NCBI GenBank assembly: GCA_029263015.1
Contig: JAJCYI010000018.1
Coordinates: 1 to 44,462 of the forward strand
Reading direction: 5' to 3'
Length of the DNA: 44,462 nucleotides
From: Saprospiraceae bacterium
GTDB lineage: Bacteria > Bacteroidota > Bacteroidia > Chitinophagales > Saprospiraceae
Positions 14,613 through 23,077 of this stretch are shown one piece after another. The notes beneath the pieces are model-generated. The model worked only from the letters and a program-made list of their open reading frames with translations. It had not been told where the DNA came from and did not search any database. Both the position numbers and the translations under genes were made by a program. The first letter of the stretch is position 1, and the number at the start of each line of letters is the position of its first letter.

Positions 14613-15918
14613 GAATCCCCCTAGCCGCTTTCTTTCCTTCTGCTGCTGCGTTCACCACTTCCGCTCCGCCGTTCATAGCATCACCTCCGGCAAAATATTT
14701 TGGGTTGCTGGTTTGCAATGTATTTTCGTCCACTAATATTTTTCCTTTTTTGTCAAACTTTAGATTATTTATTTTGGAAAGAAGATCTGTTTTTTTGGAT
14801 TGGCCAGTTGCCAAAATGACGGTGTTACATTCCAATTTAAAATCACTTCCCGTTATATTGACCACTTTCCCATTTTCTGTTTTCGTTTTTATAAAATGTA
14901 CACCTTCAACTTCTTCATTTCCTAAAATAGCAACGGGTGAAACATTAAACATTCCTTTTACGCCGACAGCTTTGGCCAATTCATATTCAAAATCATATGC
15001 CCCCATTTCTTCTTTTGAACGGCGGTAAGCCAACGTCACTTTATTTGCTCCCAACCGGGCTGATTCAGATGCTGCATCCATGGCAGTATTTCCCCCGCCG
15101 ATGACAATTATCTTTTTGCCGATTTTGACATTAATTGGATTTAATTTTATTTGTTCAATATATTCGGTTGCGCCGATACAATTATTCAGGTTTCCACCTG
15201 CTATATTTAATGACCGTGTATTGCCCAAGCCAATTCCCAAAAATATAGCGTCGTATTTATTTTCCAGTTCTTTTAATTTTTCTTCTGTATCAATGCGTGA
15301 ATTATATTTAACATTAAATCCAAATTGGTTTTGCAAATAATCCATTTCCTGCATCACGTCTTCATTGGTCACCTTATAAGGAGCGCAACCATATAATGCT
15401 AAACCGGAAGAATGTTCTTTTGCTTCATATATGTTCACATTATATCCCAATAACCGCAATTCACAAGCACAGGAAATCCCTGCTGGGCCGGCTCCGATGA
15501 CAGCTATTTTTTTTCCATTGTTTTCTGCCAGTTTATATAATTTTTTATTTTTTTCAATAATGGTATTAGTGGCAAAACTTTGCAACCGCCCTATTTCAAT
15601 AGGTTTTACATTTTGATGGTTAAATACACATGCCCCCTCGCACAATACTTCAGTTGGACAAACCTTGCCGCATATATTCCCAAAATAATTGGAGTCGTAA
15701 ATTGTCTTGGCAGCACCCGCAATATTATCTGTATTTATTTGCCTGATAAATAGTGGAATATCTATGTTGGTGGGACAAGCCTGCACGCACGGCGCATCGT
15801 AACAAAACAAACATCTCGAACTTTCATAATACGCCATAGTCGGGTTCATATATGGCTTTAATTGCTCAAAGGCATGGTCTATATCCTTTTGCGATGTGGG
15901 CGTTTTATATTCGGGCAT
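14596..15918 (-). CDS. preT: NAD(P)-dependent dihydropyrimidine dehydrogenase subunit PreT
   Basis: Electron-input subunit of dihydropyrimidine dehydrogenase. N-terminal double Fe-S domain: Cys36/39/44/48 and Cys83/87/93/97. FAD-binding IGAGPAGISC at about 141-150, and a NAD(P)-binding IVIGGGNTAMDAA near 250. The glutamate-synthase small-subunit-like fold ends with NPKYFAGGDAMNGGAEVVNAAAEGKKAA. 440 residues. The coding region is noticeably more AT-rich than preA. With PreA it forms the two-protein equivalent of mammalian DPD. Confidence 0.92.
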   Translation of the reverse strand: MPEYKTPTSQKDIDHAFEQLKPYMNPTMAYYESSRCLFCYDAPCVQACPTNIDIPLFIRQINTDNIAGAAKTIYDSNYFGNICGKVCPTEVLCEGACVFNHQNVKPIEIGRLQSFATNTIIEKNKKLYKLAENNGKKIAVIGAGPAGISCACELRLLGYNVNIYEAKEHSSGLALYGCAPYKVTNEDVMQEMDYLQNQFGFNVKYNSRIDTEEKLKELENKYDAIFLGIGLGNTRSLNIAGGNLNNCIGATEYIEQIKLNPINVKIGKKIIVIGGGNTAMDAASESARLGANKVTLAYRRSKEEMGAYDFEYELAKAVGVKGMFNVSPVAILGNEEVEGVHFIKTKTENGKVVNITGSDFKLECNTVILATGQSKKTDLLSKINNLKFDKKGKILVDENTLQTSNPKYFAGGDAMNGGAEVVNAAAEGKKAARGIHSFLI

Positions 15919-15989
15919 AATTTAAATGCTGTTGGCTATTAGTTACTTAGCGATTGGCTTTTAGGGCTTCATGGTGTTTTTATAGCTAT

Positions 15990-16856
15990 TTACAATTCCG
16001 TCAATTTCCCATAAGTCTCAGGGCGTCGATCCCTGAAAAATTGCCAGGTATTTCTTACCTCCTCAATTAGGTCGAGATCGAATTCCGTAATCAGCAGTTC
16101 GTCATTGTCCTCCGAGGCCTGTGAAAATATCTGTCCGCGCGGATCAACAAAATAAGAACTGCCATAAAATTTGCCGACATTCCATGGTTGCTCCACACCG
16201 ACCCGGTTGATGCAACCCATGAAATAACCATTGGCAGCAGCATGGGCAGGCTGTTCCAATTTCCATAAATATTGCGAAAGCCCAGCAACGGTGGCGGAAG
16301 GGTTGTAAACTATTTCCGCACCATTTAATCCCAATATTCGAGCACCATCAGGGAAGTGGCGGTCATAACAAATATACACGCCGACTTTTGCATACCGGGT
16401 TTCAAAAACCGGGTAACCCAAGTTGCCGGGCTTGAAAAAGAATTTTTCCCAAAAACCAGAAGTGTGCGGGATATGATTTTTGCGGTATTTCCCCAAATAC
16501 GTTCCGTCCGCATCAATGACAGCAGCGGTATTGTACAAAACGCCTGCCTGTTCTTTTTCGAAAATAGGGACGATCATCACCATCTGGTATTTTTTCGCAT
16601 ACCCTGCCATGCGTTCTGTGGTTGGACCGGGAACGGATTCGGCGGAGGCGTACCATTTGGCATCTTGCCCTGGGCAGAAATAGGGCGTATTGAATATTTC
16701 TTGCAGACACAGGATCTGCACACCTTTTTCTCCCGCTTCCTCAATATAAGGAATGTGCTTTTGCACCATTGCTTCCATGATTTCTTCAATGGTGCCTTCG
16801 CCTTCCGTCATGGGAAGGCTCATTTGGATGAGTGCTGATTTTATTTTTCGCGGCAT
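15990..16856 (-). CDS. beta-ureidopropionase (nitrilase superfamily)
   Basis: Hydrolyses N-carbamoyl-beta-alanine to beta-alanine, CO2 and ammonia, third step of reductive pyrimidine degradation. Nitrilase triad visible: Glu53 (CLQEIFN), Lys126 (KYRKNHIPH) and Cys163 (VYICYDRHFPDGAR). The DRHFP and KYRKNHIPHTSGFWEKF phrases match the eukaryotic-type beta-ureidopropionase/N-carbamoylputrescine amidase branch. Context with dihydropyrimidinase and PreAT favours the pyrimidine role. The PIN toxin gene ends 30 nt upstream of its start. Confidence 0.9.
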   Translation of the reverse strand: MPRKIKSALIQMSLPMTEGEGTIEEIMEAMVQKHIPYIEEAGEKGVQILCLQEIFNTPYFCPGQDAKWYASAESVPGPTTERMAGYAKKYQMVMIVPIFEKEQAGVLYNTAAVIDADGTYLGKYRKNHIPHTSGFWEKFFFKPGNLGYPVFETRYAKVGVYICYDRHFPDGARILGLNGAEIVYNPSATVAGLSQYLWKLEQPAHAAANGYFMGCINRVGVEQPWNVGKFYGSSYFVDPRGQIFSQASEDNDELLITEFDLDLIEEVRNTWQFFRDRRPETYGKLTEL

Positions 16857-16886
16857 ATTTTTTCTATAGATTTTTTTATAATTATA

Positions 16887-17255
16887 TCAAATCAGTTTTA
16901 CTCCATAAGGGTGAAAGTTTGAGTCATCAGTCATTGTATGAATGTCTTCAGTCAATGCTTGCGCAATTAACATTCTATCAAAAGGATCTCTATGGTGGAA
17001 CGGTAGTTTTTGAACGGATTCAATATGGGCGAGGGTAATGTTTAAAAAATCCATTTCTTGCGGCACAAACAAATCAAAGTTTGTTGGAATATCTAATTTG
17101 CCAATGCTTGTTTTTATGGATATTTCCCACATGCTTGCAAGACTGACCAAAATATGGTTTGAAGAGTTTGTGATAATTTTTCTTCTTGAAGTAGATAGGC
17201 GTTTTTCACCTTTTACAAACCATAGTAAAATGTGTGTATCCAACAGTATATTCAT
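16887..17255 (-). CDS. PIN-domain toxin (VapC-like)
   Basis: 122-residue PIN nuclease with conserved acidic positions Asp6 (LLDTHILLWF), Glu44 (SMWEISIKTSIGKL), Asp90/Asp93 (HHRDPFDRMLIAQA) and Asp110. Type II toxins of this family cleave RNA, often tRNA. Its start follows the stop of the DUF2281-type antitoxin by 2 nt, the normal antitoxin-first order. The pair is inserted between dihydropyrimidinase and beta-ureidopropionase in the same orientation. It is clearly homologous to the PIN protein at 29599-29985. Confidence 0.88.
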   Translation of the reverse strand: MNILLDTHILLWFVKGEKRLSTSRRKIITNSSNHILVSLASMWEISIKTSIGKLDIPTNFDLFVPQEMDFLNITLAHIESVQKLPFHHRDPFDRMLIAQALTEDIHTMTDDSNFHPYGVKLI

Positions 17256-17257
17256 AT

Positions 17258-17554
17258 CTACATATATTCTTTAAAATCATCAAGAGGGGCATTGAAATCG
17301 TCCGCTATAAATTTTACCAAATGTTTTCCACTTCCAAACTTGAGGGCGACGGGTTTTCCAGAACGTTCAATTTTTACAATTGGCAAGGACCTGCTGGAAC
17401 CTGGAGGAACATCTTCATCAGATTTGTTTTGCTCAGAGTGGTTGACAATTCCCTTTTTATTTTTTGCTACTAGCTTTTCGAAAAAAATCAATAGCTCCTC
17501 TTTCATGCTTTCTGGCAATTGACTGAATTGTTTTAAAAATAATTGCTCTGTCAT
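17258..17554 (-). CDS. DUF2281-type antitoxin
   Basis: 98 residues. N-terminal helix EQLFLKQFSQLPESMKEELLIFFEKLVAKN, then a disordered linker. The C-terminal toxin-neutralising tail KFGSGKHLVKFIADDFNAPLDDFKEYM is characteristic of DUF2281 antitoxins paired with PIN toxins. The middle (LPIVKIERSGKPVALKFG) is longer than usual. A -7-like element at 17579-17586 lies just after the dihydropyrimidinase stop, so the module may be expressed separately from the operon. Confidence 0.82.
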   Translation of the reverse strand: MTEQLFLKQFSQLPESMKEELLIFFEKLVAKNKKGIVNHSEQNKSDEDVPPGSSRSLPIVKIERSGKPVALKFGSGKHLVKFIADDFNAPLDDFKEYM

Positions 17555-17578
17555 TATTATTAAGTTTATTTAAGAATC

Positions 17579-17586
17579 CAAATATA
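17579..17586 (-). promoter_or_regulatory. -7-like element for the 17258/16887 TA pair
   Basis: TATATTTG on the minus strand fits TAnnTTTG and lies 25 nt before the antitoxin ATG, in the short gap after the dihydropyrimidinase stop. No good TTTG at standard spacing was found. Confidence 0.45.
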
Positions 17587-17606
17587 AGTTTTTTACTCCA
17601 ATAAAC

Positions 17607-18989
17607 TCACACAACCTTCGACACCTTTCCCCTCCTCACAAACTCTCCATATCCTTTTTTAATTTTTACCTTACCATTATCAATCGCCATTTTTCCCCGC
17701 AATATTACCTGTTGGCATTTCCCTTTCACCTCCCAACCTTCATAGCCCGAATAATCTACGTTCATGTGGTGTGTTTCGGCTGAAAGAATATGCTCTTTAT
17801 TTGGATCAAAAATGACAAGATCGGCATCAGAGCCAGGGGAGATACAGCCTTTTTTAGGGTATATGCCAAATATCTTGGAGGCATTGGTGGAGGTGAGTTC
17901 AACATATTTGTTGGGGCTGATATTACCTTTTTCAACCCCTTCTGACCAGAGTAGTTCCATGCGGTGTTCGATAGCAGGATGACCGTTTGGTGTTTTGGAA
18001 AAATCATTCTTCCCCATCATTTTTTGTCCCCAATTGAAAGGACAGTGATCCGTGCCAACGACTTGGACCAAACCTTGGTTGAGTGCTGCCCAAAGGGCAG
18101 TTTGGTCTTTCTTTTCGCGCAATGGTGGACTCATCACCCATTTTGCGCCTTCAGGGTCTTGTTCGTATAAAGAAGCATCGAGGATCAGGTATTGAATGCA
18201 AGTTTCACCAAACACTTTTTGGTTGCGGAAAGTGGCCTCCCGCACAGCGTTAACGGCTCCCTCGCAAGTCATGTGGACAATGTAAGCGGGCACGCCAGTA
18301 TAATGCGCCATATCCGTAAAGCGCGCCGATGCCTCGGCTTCTGTTACTTCAGGTTGGGACAGGTAATGGTATAGCGGCGACAGCTTTCCCTCCGCTCGGT
18401 GCTTGGCAATCAGTTTGTCGATCATATCGCCGTTGGTGGCGTGAACGGTGACCATGCCGCCCTGTTTTTTCACCTCCTGCATGAGGTCAATCATTTGGCC
18501 GTCATCAATCATCAAAGCGCCTTTGTAGGCCATGAAAGTCTTGAAAGAAGTAATCCCTTCTTCTTCGATCATCTCGGCGATCTCTTTTTTTGTGTTTTCA
18601 TTAAAATCCGTTACGGCAATGTGGAAAGAGTAGTCGCTGAAACAATTGCCGTTGGAACGGCCCTGCCAGGTTTCAAGGGCATGGCGGAGCGATTTCCCTT
18701 GTGATTGCAGGACAAAATCAATGACCATGGTGGTGCCTCCGTGCAGGGCTGCCCTTGTGCCGGTTTCATGCGTATCGCTCGAAAAGGTACCCATGAAAGG
18801 CATATCCAGATGCACATGCGGATCAATGCCGCCAGGGAAAACAACCATATCAGTGGCATCAATAATGTCTTTGGCCTGAACCTGCAAATTTTTACCGATA
18901 GAATGAATTTTATCATACTTGATAAAAATATCAGCGTGGTAATCGTCTGATGCAGTAATGATCCTGCCATTTTTTATAAGGATGGACAT
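17607..18989 (-). CDS. dihydropyrimidinase
   Basis: Ring-opens dihydrouracil/dihydrothymine to N-carbamoyl-beta-alanine/-aminoisobutyrate. 460-residue amidohydrolase with a complete di-zinc set: His58 and His60 (GGIDPHVHLD), carbamylated Lys150 (TSFKTFMAYKG), His183 (TVHATNGD), His239 (AYIVHMTCEGA) and Asp314 (VGTDHCPF). These fall at nearly the same numbers as in bacterial D-hydantoinases. Second step of the pyrimidine pathway in the island. The 158-bp gap upstream separates it from the CitE-like gene. Confidence 0.94.
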   Translation of the reverse strand: MSILIKNGRIITASDDYHADIFIKYDKIHSIGKNLQVQAKDIIDATDMVVFPGGIDPHVHLDMPFMGTFSSDTHETGTRAALHGGTTMVIDFVLQSQGKSLRHALETWQGRSNGNCFSDYSFHIAVTDFNENTKKEIAEMIEEEGITSFKTFMAYKGALMIDDGQMIDLMQEVKKQGGMVTVHATNGDMIDKLIAKHRAEGKLSPLYHYLSQPEVTEAEASARFTDMAHYTGVPAYIVHMTCEGAVNAVREATFRNQKVFGETCIQYLILDASLYEQDPEGAKWVMSPPLREKKDQTALWAALNQGLVQVVGTDHCPFNWGQKMMGKNDFSKTPNGHPAIEHRMELLWSEGVEKGNISPNKYVELTSTNASKIFGIYPKKGCISPGSDADLVIFDPNKEHILSAETHHMNVDYSGYEGWEVKGKCQQVILRGKMAIDNGKVKIKKGYGEFVRRGKVSKVV

Positions 18990-19147
18990 GGTAGTGTATT
19001 TTGATGTTTATTTCCTGTTCCCTTTCTGGGCTAATTTTTTGGGCTAATAAAAAAGTGTTTGGCAAAATGAGAAAAATTTGGAAAGAAAGCAAATCACTGT
19101 GGCTCGACTAACAGGTTTCTCTTTACTTAACCAAACAGGCTACGTTT

Positions 19148-20578
19148 TTATTTCTTATTCCTCCCTTCCAATATTTTCAAAAAAGATCTGCTTCTTATTT
19201 CATCCAAAGTCAAGCCTGTTGCCAATATTTCTTTTTCTGAAATGGCCCCACTGTTCAATGCCCGCAAAAAATAATTTAGCAGCCCTTGGCCAGTAGCAGC
19301 ATCGTCAAATACATCACCAATCAGACTCGCACGGGCGGCTTTTTCGACAAAAGTTTTCAATCGCATAGTCGCATCGTCAATGCTTTCTAAGAAAAAAGCA
19401 AATACTGCTGCATAGCGCATCGGCAACTGTGCCGGGTTCAAATCCCAACCCTGATAAAAACCGTTCCACAGTGAGTGGCGCACATGGTCGTATCCCTGCC
19501 TCCAGGCGCGGTGAACGACTTCCAGATTTTCTTTTTTCTGTTTTTTTGAAAGCTCTTTTCCACGGTGTGGGCCGACGGGCATGATGTTCGTTGCCCCATC
19601 GGACAACCAAATGCCAGTATGAGCCAAAGCCACTTTGGTCATGTGGTGGGCGAAGTCACAAACAGGATGATCCATCGTCTGGTATTTTGCAGTGATGTTG
19701 CAAGAAGCGGTATAATCATAAGTGCCGAAATGGCAAGCGATTAAACGTCCTTGCGCAGCTAAAACAAAACGCCGCAATGGGTTTGTGCCGTCTGGTGCCA
19801 TGATGGATTGGGTGGTTTCCACCATCATTTCCATTTTCAATTCGCCATCTTTCAATCCATTTTCTTTTTCCAATATTACAAAAAACTGCACCAGTGCCAA
19901 CACCTGTTCCGTGATGGTCACTTTAGGTAGCATGACTACAAAATTGCGAGGCAGCTTCCCTTTTGTTTCTGTCAATAAAGTGCTTAAGAAAATATCCAAC
20001 GTTTGTAATCCCCGTTCTTTCATTTCCTCCGTAAAAGGTTTGATGCGGATACCGATGTATGGTGGCAGGGTTTTGCTTTTCATCCCTTTCGCCACCTCCA
20101 ATGCAGCCTGTTCAGCAGTGGCATCTTCCTCCTCGTCAGAGCGGTTGCCAAAACCATCTTCAAAATCAATGCGGAAATCTTCGACGGCTTCGGTCTCCAA
20201 TTTATTAATTACTTTTTCATAAATATTGAATGCCAATTGACCGGGGAGGTTATTCCGTTTTTCGGGAGTGGCCTTTTGGAATTTTTTTAATAGTTTTTTT
20301 ATTTCTTTTTTAGCCTTCGGTAAATCTTCATTTCCCTGCAAACCAAAAGCCTTTGCAAATACTACAAAATTTGGTGCATAAGTTTTTAAGGAGTTCAGTG
20401 CAACCTTCCCCAAACTTTCCGCAGTGTTATATTTGAATAAATTGGCGCCACCATATACGGTATGCACAGGCTGCCGTTCTGGAGTGTCGCCAGGGTAAAT
20501 ATTCTGAAAAGCAAGGTTGGCTGTTTTCAGATTATTGAAAATGGTAGATTTTTTATTTTTTGGAATACTTTGTTTCAT
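19148..20578 (-). CDS. CitE/HpcH-superfamily aldolase-like protein (DUF6986-like)
   Basis: 476 residues from the ATG at 20578; a TTG three codons upstream is the alternative. TIM-barrel lyase signatures of the HpcH/HpaI/CitE superfamily: FRIDFEDGFGNRSDEEED (aspartate/glutamate cluster), YIGIRIKPF, FVVMLPKV, MEMMVETTQSI (metal-binding Glu) and ACHFGTYDYTASCNI (metal-binding Asp). It resembles proteins annotated as aldolase or phosphoenolpyruvate kinase near allantoin genes in actinobacteria (from memory). It lies between the urate genes and dihydropyrimidinase. Possible roles are glyoxylate plus acetyl-CoA condensation or ureidoglycolate cleavage. Function is inference. Superfamily call is strong. 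Confidence 0.75.
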   Translation of the reverse strand: MKQSIPKNKKSTIFNNLKTANLAFQNIYPGDTPERQPVHTVYGGANLFKYNTAESLGKVALNSLKTYAPNFVVFAKAFGLQGNEDLPKAKKEIKKLLKKFQKATPEKRNNLPGQLAFNIYEKVINKLETEAVEDFRIDFEDGFGNRSDEEEDATAEQAALEVAKGMKSKTLPPYIGIRIKPFTEEMKERGLQTLDIFLSTLLTETKGKLPRNFVVMLPKVTITEQVLALVQFFVILEKENGLKDGELKMEMMVETTQSIMAPDGTNPLRRFVLAAQGRLIACHFGTYDYTASCNITAKYQTMDHPVCDFAHHMTKVALAHTGIWLSDGATNIMPVGPHRGKELSKKQKKENLEVVHRAWRQGYDHVRHSLWNGFYQGWDLNPAQLPMRYAAVFAFFLESIDDATMRLKTFVEKAARASLIGDVFDDAATGQGLLNYFLRALNSGAISEKEILATGLTLDEIRSRSFLKILEGRNKK

Positions 20579-20587
20579 ATTTTTCAA

Positions 20588-20636
20588 GTAAAAAGTAAAA
20601 AGTAAAAAGTAAAAAGTAAAAAGTAAAAAGTAAAAA
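20588..20636. repeat. heptanucleotide tandem repeat (GTAAAAA)x7
   Basis: Seven perfect copies of GTAAAAA, ending 9 nt before the chosen start codon of the CitE-like gene (one base from the alternative TTG). Copy number in such tracts changes by slippage. Seven-base units would change promoter or leader spacing rather than preserve helical phase. Confidence 0.95.
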
Positions 20637-20691
20637 GGTCCGTCCTGTTTTTGCCAAGCAAAAGAATTATGTTTTTTAAATTAGGGGCTAA

Positions 20692-21018
20692 TTAACTTCC
20701 TCTATATGTCGAATATCCAAAGGGGTTCAACAGCAGCGGCACGTGATAATGACTTTTATCAAAAACGGTAAAATGGATTACCACTTTTGGATAAAAACTC
20801 TTTTTGTTTTGTTTTGAAAAATAACTTCCAGTATCGAAAACCATTTCATAATTACCAGTTTCTAATGTTTTGTTTTTTGGTAATAAATCGCCGATGCGGC
20901 CATCATTGTTGGTGCTGCCCTCCGCAATTGTTTTTCCGTCTTTTTCCAAACGTATGTTTACGCCTTTGGCTGGAATGCCGATAGAGGTGTCAAGGATATG
21001 GGTAGTTATTTGGCTCAT
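20692..21018 (-). CDS. uraH: 5-hydroxyisourate hydrolase
   Basis: Transthyretin-like enzyme hydrolysing 5-hydroxyisourate to OHCU after urate oxidation. 108 residues, starting QITTHILDTSIGIPAKG with catalytic His7 and ending with the diagnostic YRGS tetrapeptide (105-108). SHYHVPLLLNPFGYSTYRGS is the classical C-terminal signature. No signal peptide. It lies between the CitE-like gene and OHCU decarboxylase, with heptamer repeats directly before its start. Confidence 0.96.
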   Translation of the reverse strand: MSQITTHILDTSIGIPAKGVNIRLEKDGKTIAEGSTNNDGRIGDLLPKNKTLETGNYEMVFDTGSYFSKQNKKSFYPKVVIHFTVFDKSHYHVPLLLNPFGYSTYRGS

Positions 21019-21025
21019 TTAATTA

Positions 21026-21091
21026 ATGGTGAATGGTGAATGGTAAATGGTGAATGGTGAAAAAGTGTGAATAAACTCACTGTTCACCATT
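21026..21091. repeat. (ATGGTGA)x5 heptamer tract with complementary arm
   Basis: Five heptamers (ATGGTGA, the third reading ATGGTAA) at 21026-21060. At 21083-21091 the complement TTCACCATT allows a 9-bp stem with 21053-21061. The complementary arm lies in the last codons of the OHCU decarboxylase gene (its C-terminal NQWLMINGEQ is encoded by repeat-like sequence). The tract ends 7 nt before the HIU hydrolase start. Confidence 0.85.
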
Positions 21092-21598
21092 AATCATTAA
21101 CCATTGGTTCAATCTTATTTCTGTAATTTTATGTTGTTCCTGCATGGCGATTGAAATTTCTTTTTCGGGATCGTTATTTAATCGTCCATTTAATATATCC
21201 AACATTTCGTTTGCGCTTTTGCCTGTAGCGCAAACGATGAAAATATAGCCGTATTTTTTTTCGTAATTTTTATTGCCGTCAGCCAACGCCTCTAAAGTTT
21301 TCATGGGTGCAACTTCAACACCCGACTGTTCTTTACTTGACCAGTTTTTTGTGCTGGCGTATTTTTTTGCTAAACTATCTATGTCTCCAATTTTCGGGTG
21401 CGCCAAAAACGCTTCCAGCCAGTCTTTTTTTTTGCATTTATTAAACCAAATATCTTTTGCTATAAAAAATAAATCGTCCCTGCTTTTAAATGGTCGGGAA
21501 GCTACTAATTGCGAAGCCCAATTTGTGGAAGCGCAGCATTTCAAAAATGCGGACAGCAATTTTTTTTCTTCTGAATTATTTATTCTTTCTAAACCCAT
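21077..21598 (-). CDS. uraD: 2-oxo-4-hydroxy-4-carboxy-5-ureidoimidazoline (OHCU) decarboxylase
   Basis: Decarboxylates OHCU to (S)-allantoin. 173 residues with the key FLAHPKIGD motif (catalytic His67) and the WSSKEQSGV segment (Glu90, Gln91) followed by YIFIVCATGKSANEML. The extreme C-terminus appears extended by invading simple-repeat sequence. Directly downstream of puuD by 20 nt and upstream of the HIU hydrolase, so urate is carried to allantoin by three consecutive genes. Confidence 0.93.
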   Translation of the reverse strand: MGLERINNSEEKKLLSAFLKCCASTNWASQLVASRPFKSRDDLFFIAKDIWFNKCKKKDWLEAFLAHPKIGDIDSLAKKYASTKNWSSKEQSGVEVAPMKTLEALADGNKNYEKKYGYIFIVCATGKSANEMLDILNGRLNNDPEKEISIAMQEQHKITEIRLNQWLMINGEQ

Positions 21599-21618
21599 AA
21601 ATCATAAATTATAATTCA

Positions 21619-23016
21619 TCATTCCACAACCGCCCCCTGCTCGATCCAGCATTGTATCAAGTCCCGTTCTTCCTGCGTCATACCTGTTTTATTGTTTTGG
21701 GGCATCGTCTTGGTCAGCACCACCCGCTGCATTATTTTATCTTTTAAATTCACGATCGCATCTGGTGTTTCATAACTGATGCCATTTGGCGGAGCTGAAT
21801 ATAGTTCGTCCGTTGGACGGGAAGAATGGCAGGAAAGGCAACGCTCTGAAATAATAGGGTAAATCTGCGTAAATGACACTTCGTTTTTACAACCGTCGGT
21901 ATTCACATTTGGAGCAGTGATGAACACCACGCCCAGCATCATCGCTACTCCAACTGGCAACATCCAAACGGTCGGTTCTCCTTTTTCCGTTAAATTATGA
22001 TAATGTTTGATCACGGCACTTGCCAGAGCAATGGCCGCTAAAACTGCCCAGTTCCACGGATGCCCGAAGGTGCTCGGAAAATGGTTGCTGATCATAATAA
22101 ATAAGACCGGCAAGGTCATATAATTATTATGCAATGAGCGTAACCCTGCATGTTTTCCCAATTCTGGATTTAATGGCTTACCTTCTTTCGCTGCATTTAC
22201 CATCGCCTTTTGCGCGGGTATGATAACAAAAAAAACATTGCCTGCCATTAGCGTTCCCAATATCGCGCCGACATGTATATAAGCTGCTCGACTATTGAAA
22301 TATTGAGAAAAGAACCAAGCTAAAAATGTAATCCCCAAAAAACCAATCAAAGAAAAAACAATTCCTTTTTTCACCAGTGGCGTTTTGCACAAAAAAGCAT
22401 AAACCACCCATGAAACCATCATTGCCCCGATGCCGATGGCAATGCCTGTTGCCGCAGAAATATCTGCTATATTTTTGTCGAGCAGCATGCCGCCGGCATT
22501 AAAATAGTAAACAATAAATAATAAGGCGATGCCGCTGATCCAAGTGAAATAGGCTTCGTATTTAAACCAATGTAGTTCTTTTGGTATTTTTTTCGGTGCA
22601 ACTTTATATTTTTCTAAATAATAAAAACCGCCGCCATGCACGGCCCATAAATTCCCGGCCAGTTCGTCCCGCAGGTTTTTTGTGCGGTTCAAACTGTTTT
22701 CCAAAAAGACAAAATAAAAAGAAGCGCCGATCCATGCAATGCCAATGGTGATATGAAACCAGCGCACGAAGAGGTTAAGCCATTCGAAAAAATGACCCTC
22801 GTATGGAGTGCCTTTTATGGCAGCATATACAACGGCGAGCAGAAAAGCGACAAGTAGGGCCAACCCTATATTTAAGTAGTTTTTTGAAAGCCCCAAATGC
22901 TCGCTTGTTTCATTTCCGTCATTTGGTTTTACTAAATTCATCAGCTTACCAATTCGTTTTGCAAGTAGTGCAAAAACGATGAGCAGCACAATAGTCGTAA
23001 TAGCAATCGCCGTCAT
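21619..23016 (-). CDS. puuD: membrane urate hydroxylase with cytochrome c domain
   Basis: Oxidises urate to 5-hydroxyisourate at the membrane. N-terminal part (about 1-350) has eight or nine hydrophobic segments and the family hallmark WLNLFVRWFHITIGIAWIGASFYFVFLENSL plus NLWAVHGGGFYYLEKYKVAPKKIP. The C-terminal cytochrome c domain has CLSCH (393-397) and a late Met (TKTMPQ). In characterised PuuD proteins electrons pass to this cytochrome rather than directly to oxygen, so no peroxide is made. 465 residues, full length. It replaces soluble uricase in this pathway. Confidence 0.93.
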   Translation of the reverse strand: MTAIAITTIVLLIVFALLAKRIGKLMNLVKPNDGNETSEHLGLSKNYLNIGLALLVAFLLAVVYAAIKGTPYEGHFFEWLNLFVRWFHITIGIAWIGASFYFVFLENSLNRTKNLRDELAGNLWAVHGGGFYYLEKYKVAPKKIPKELHWFKYEAYFTWISGIALLFIVYYFNAGGMLLDKNIADISAATGIAIGIGAMMVSWVVYAFLCKTPLVKKGIVFSLIGFLGITFLAWFFSQYFNSRAAYIHVGAILGTLMAGNVFFVIIPAQKAMVNAAKEGKPLNPELGKHAGLRSLHNNYMTLPVLFIMISNHFPSTFGHPWNWAVLAAIALASAVIKHYHNLTEKGEPTVWMLPVGVAMMLGVVFITAPNVNTDGCKNEVSFTQIYPIISERCLSCHSSRPTDELYSAPPNGISYETPDAIVNLKDKIMQRVVLTKTMPQNNKTGMTQEERDLIQCWIEQGAVVE

Positions 23017-23077
23017 TTAACTCTTTTGTGATATAACTTCTTTATTTTTTGCCGGAAACATAAATGTCGATGAGCTT

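Noticed and set aside
14596-15918. PreT as glutamate synthase small subunit
   Set aside because: Fold and motifs are shared, but no glutamate synthase large subunit is present and preA lies in the same operon.
20588-21091. Short regular repeats as a possible CRISPR array
   Set aside because: Units are contiguous 7-mers with no spacers and no cas genes in the window; simple tandem repeats.
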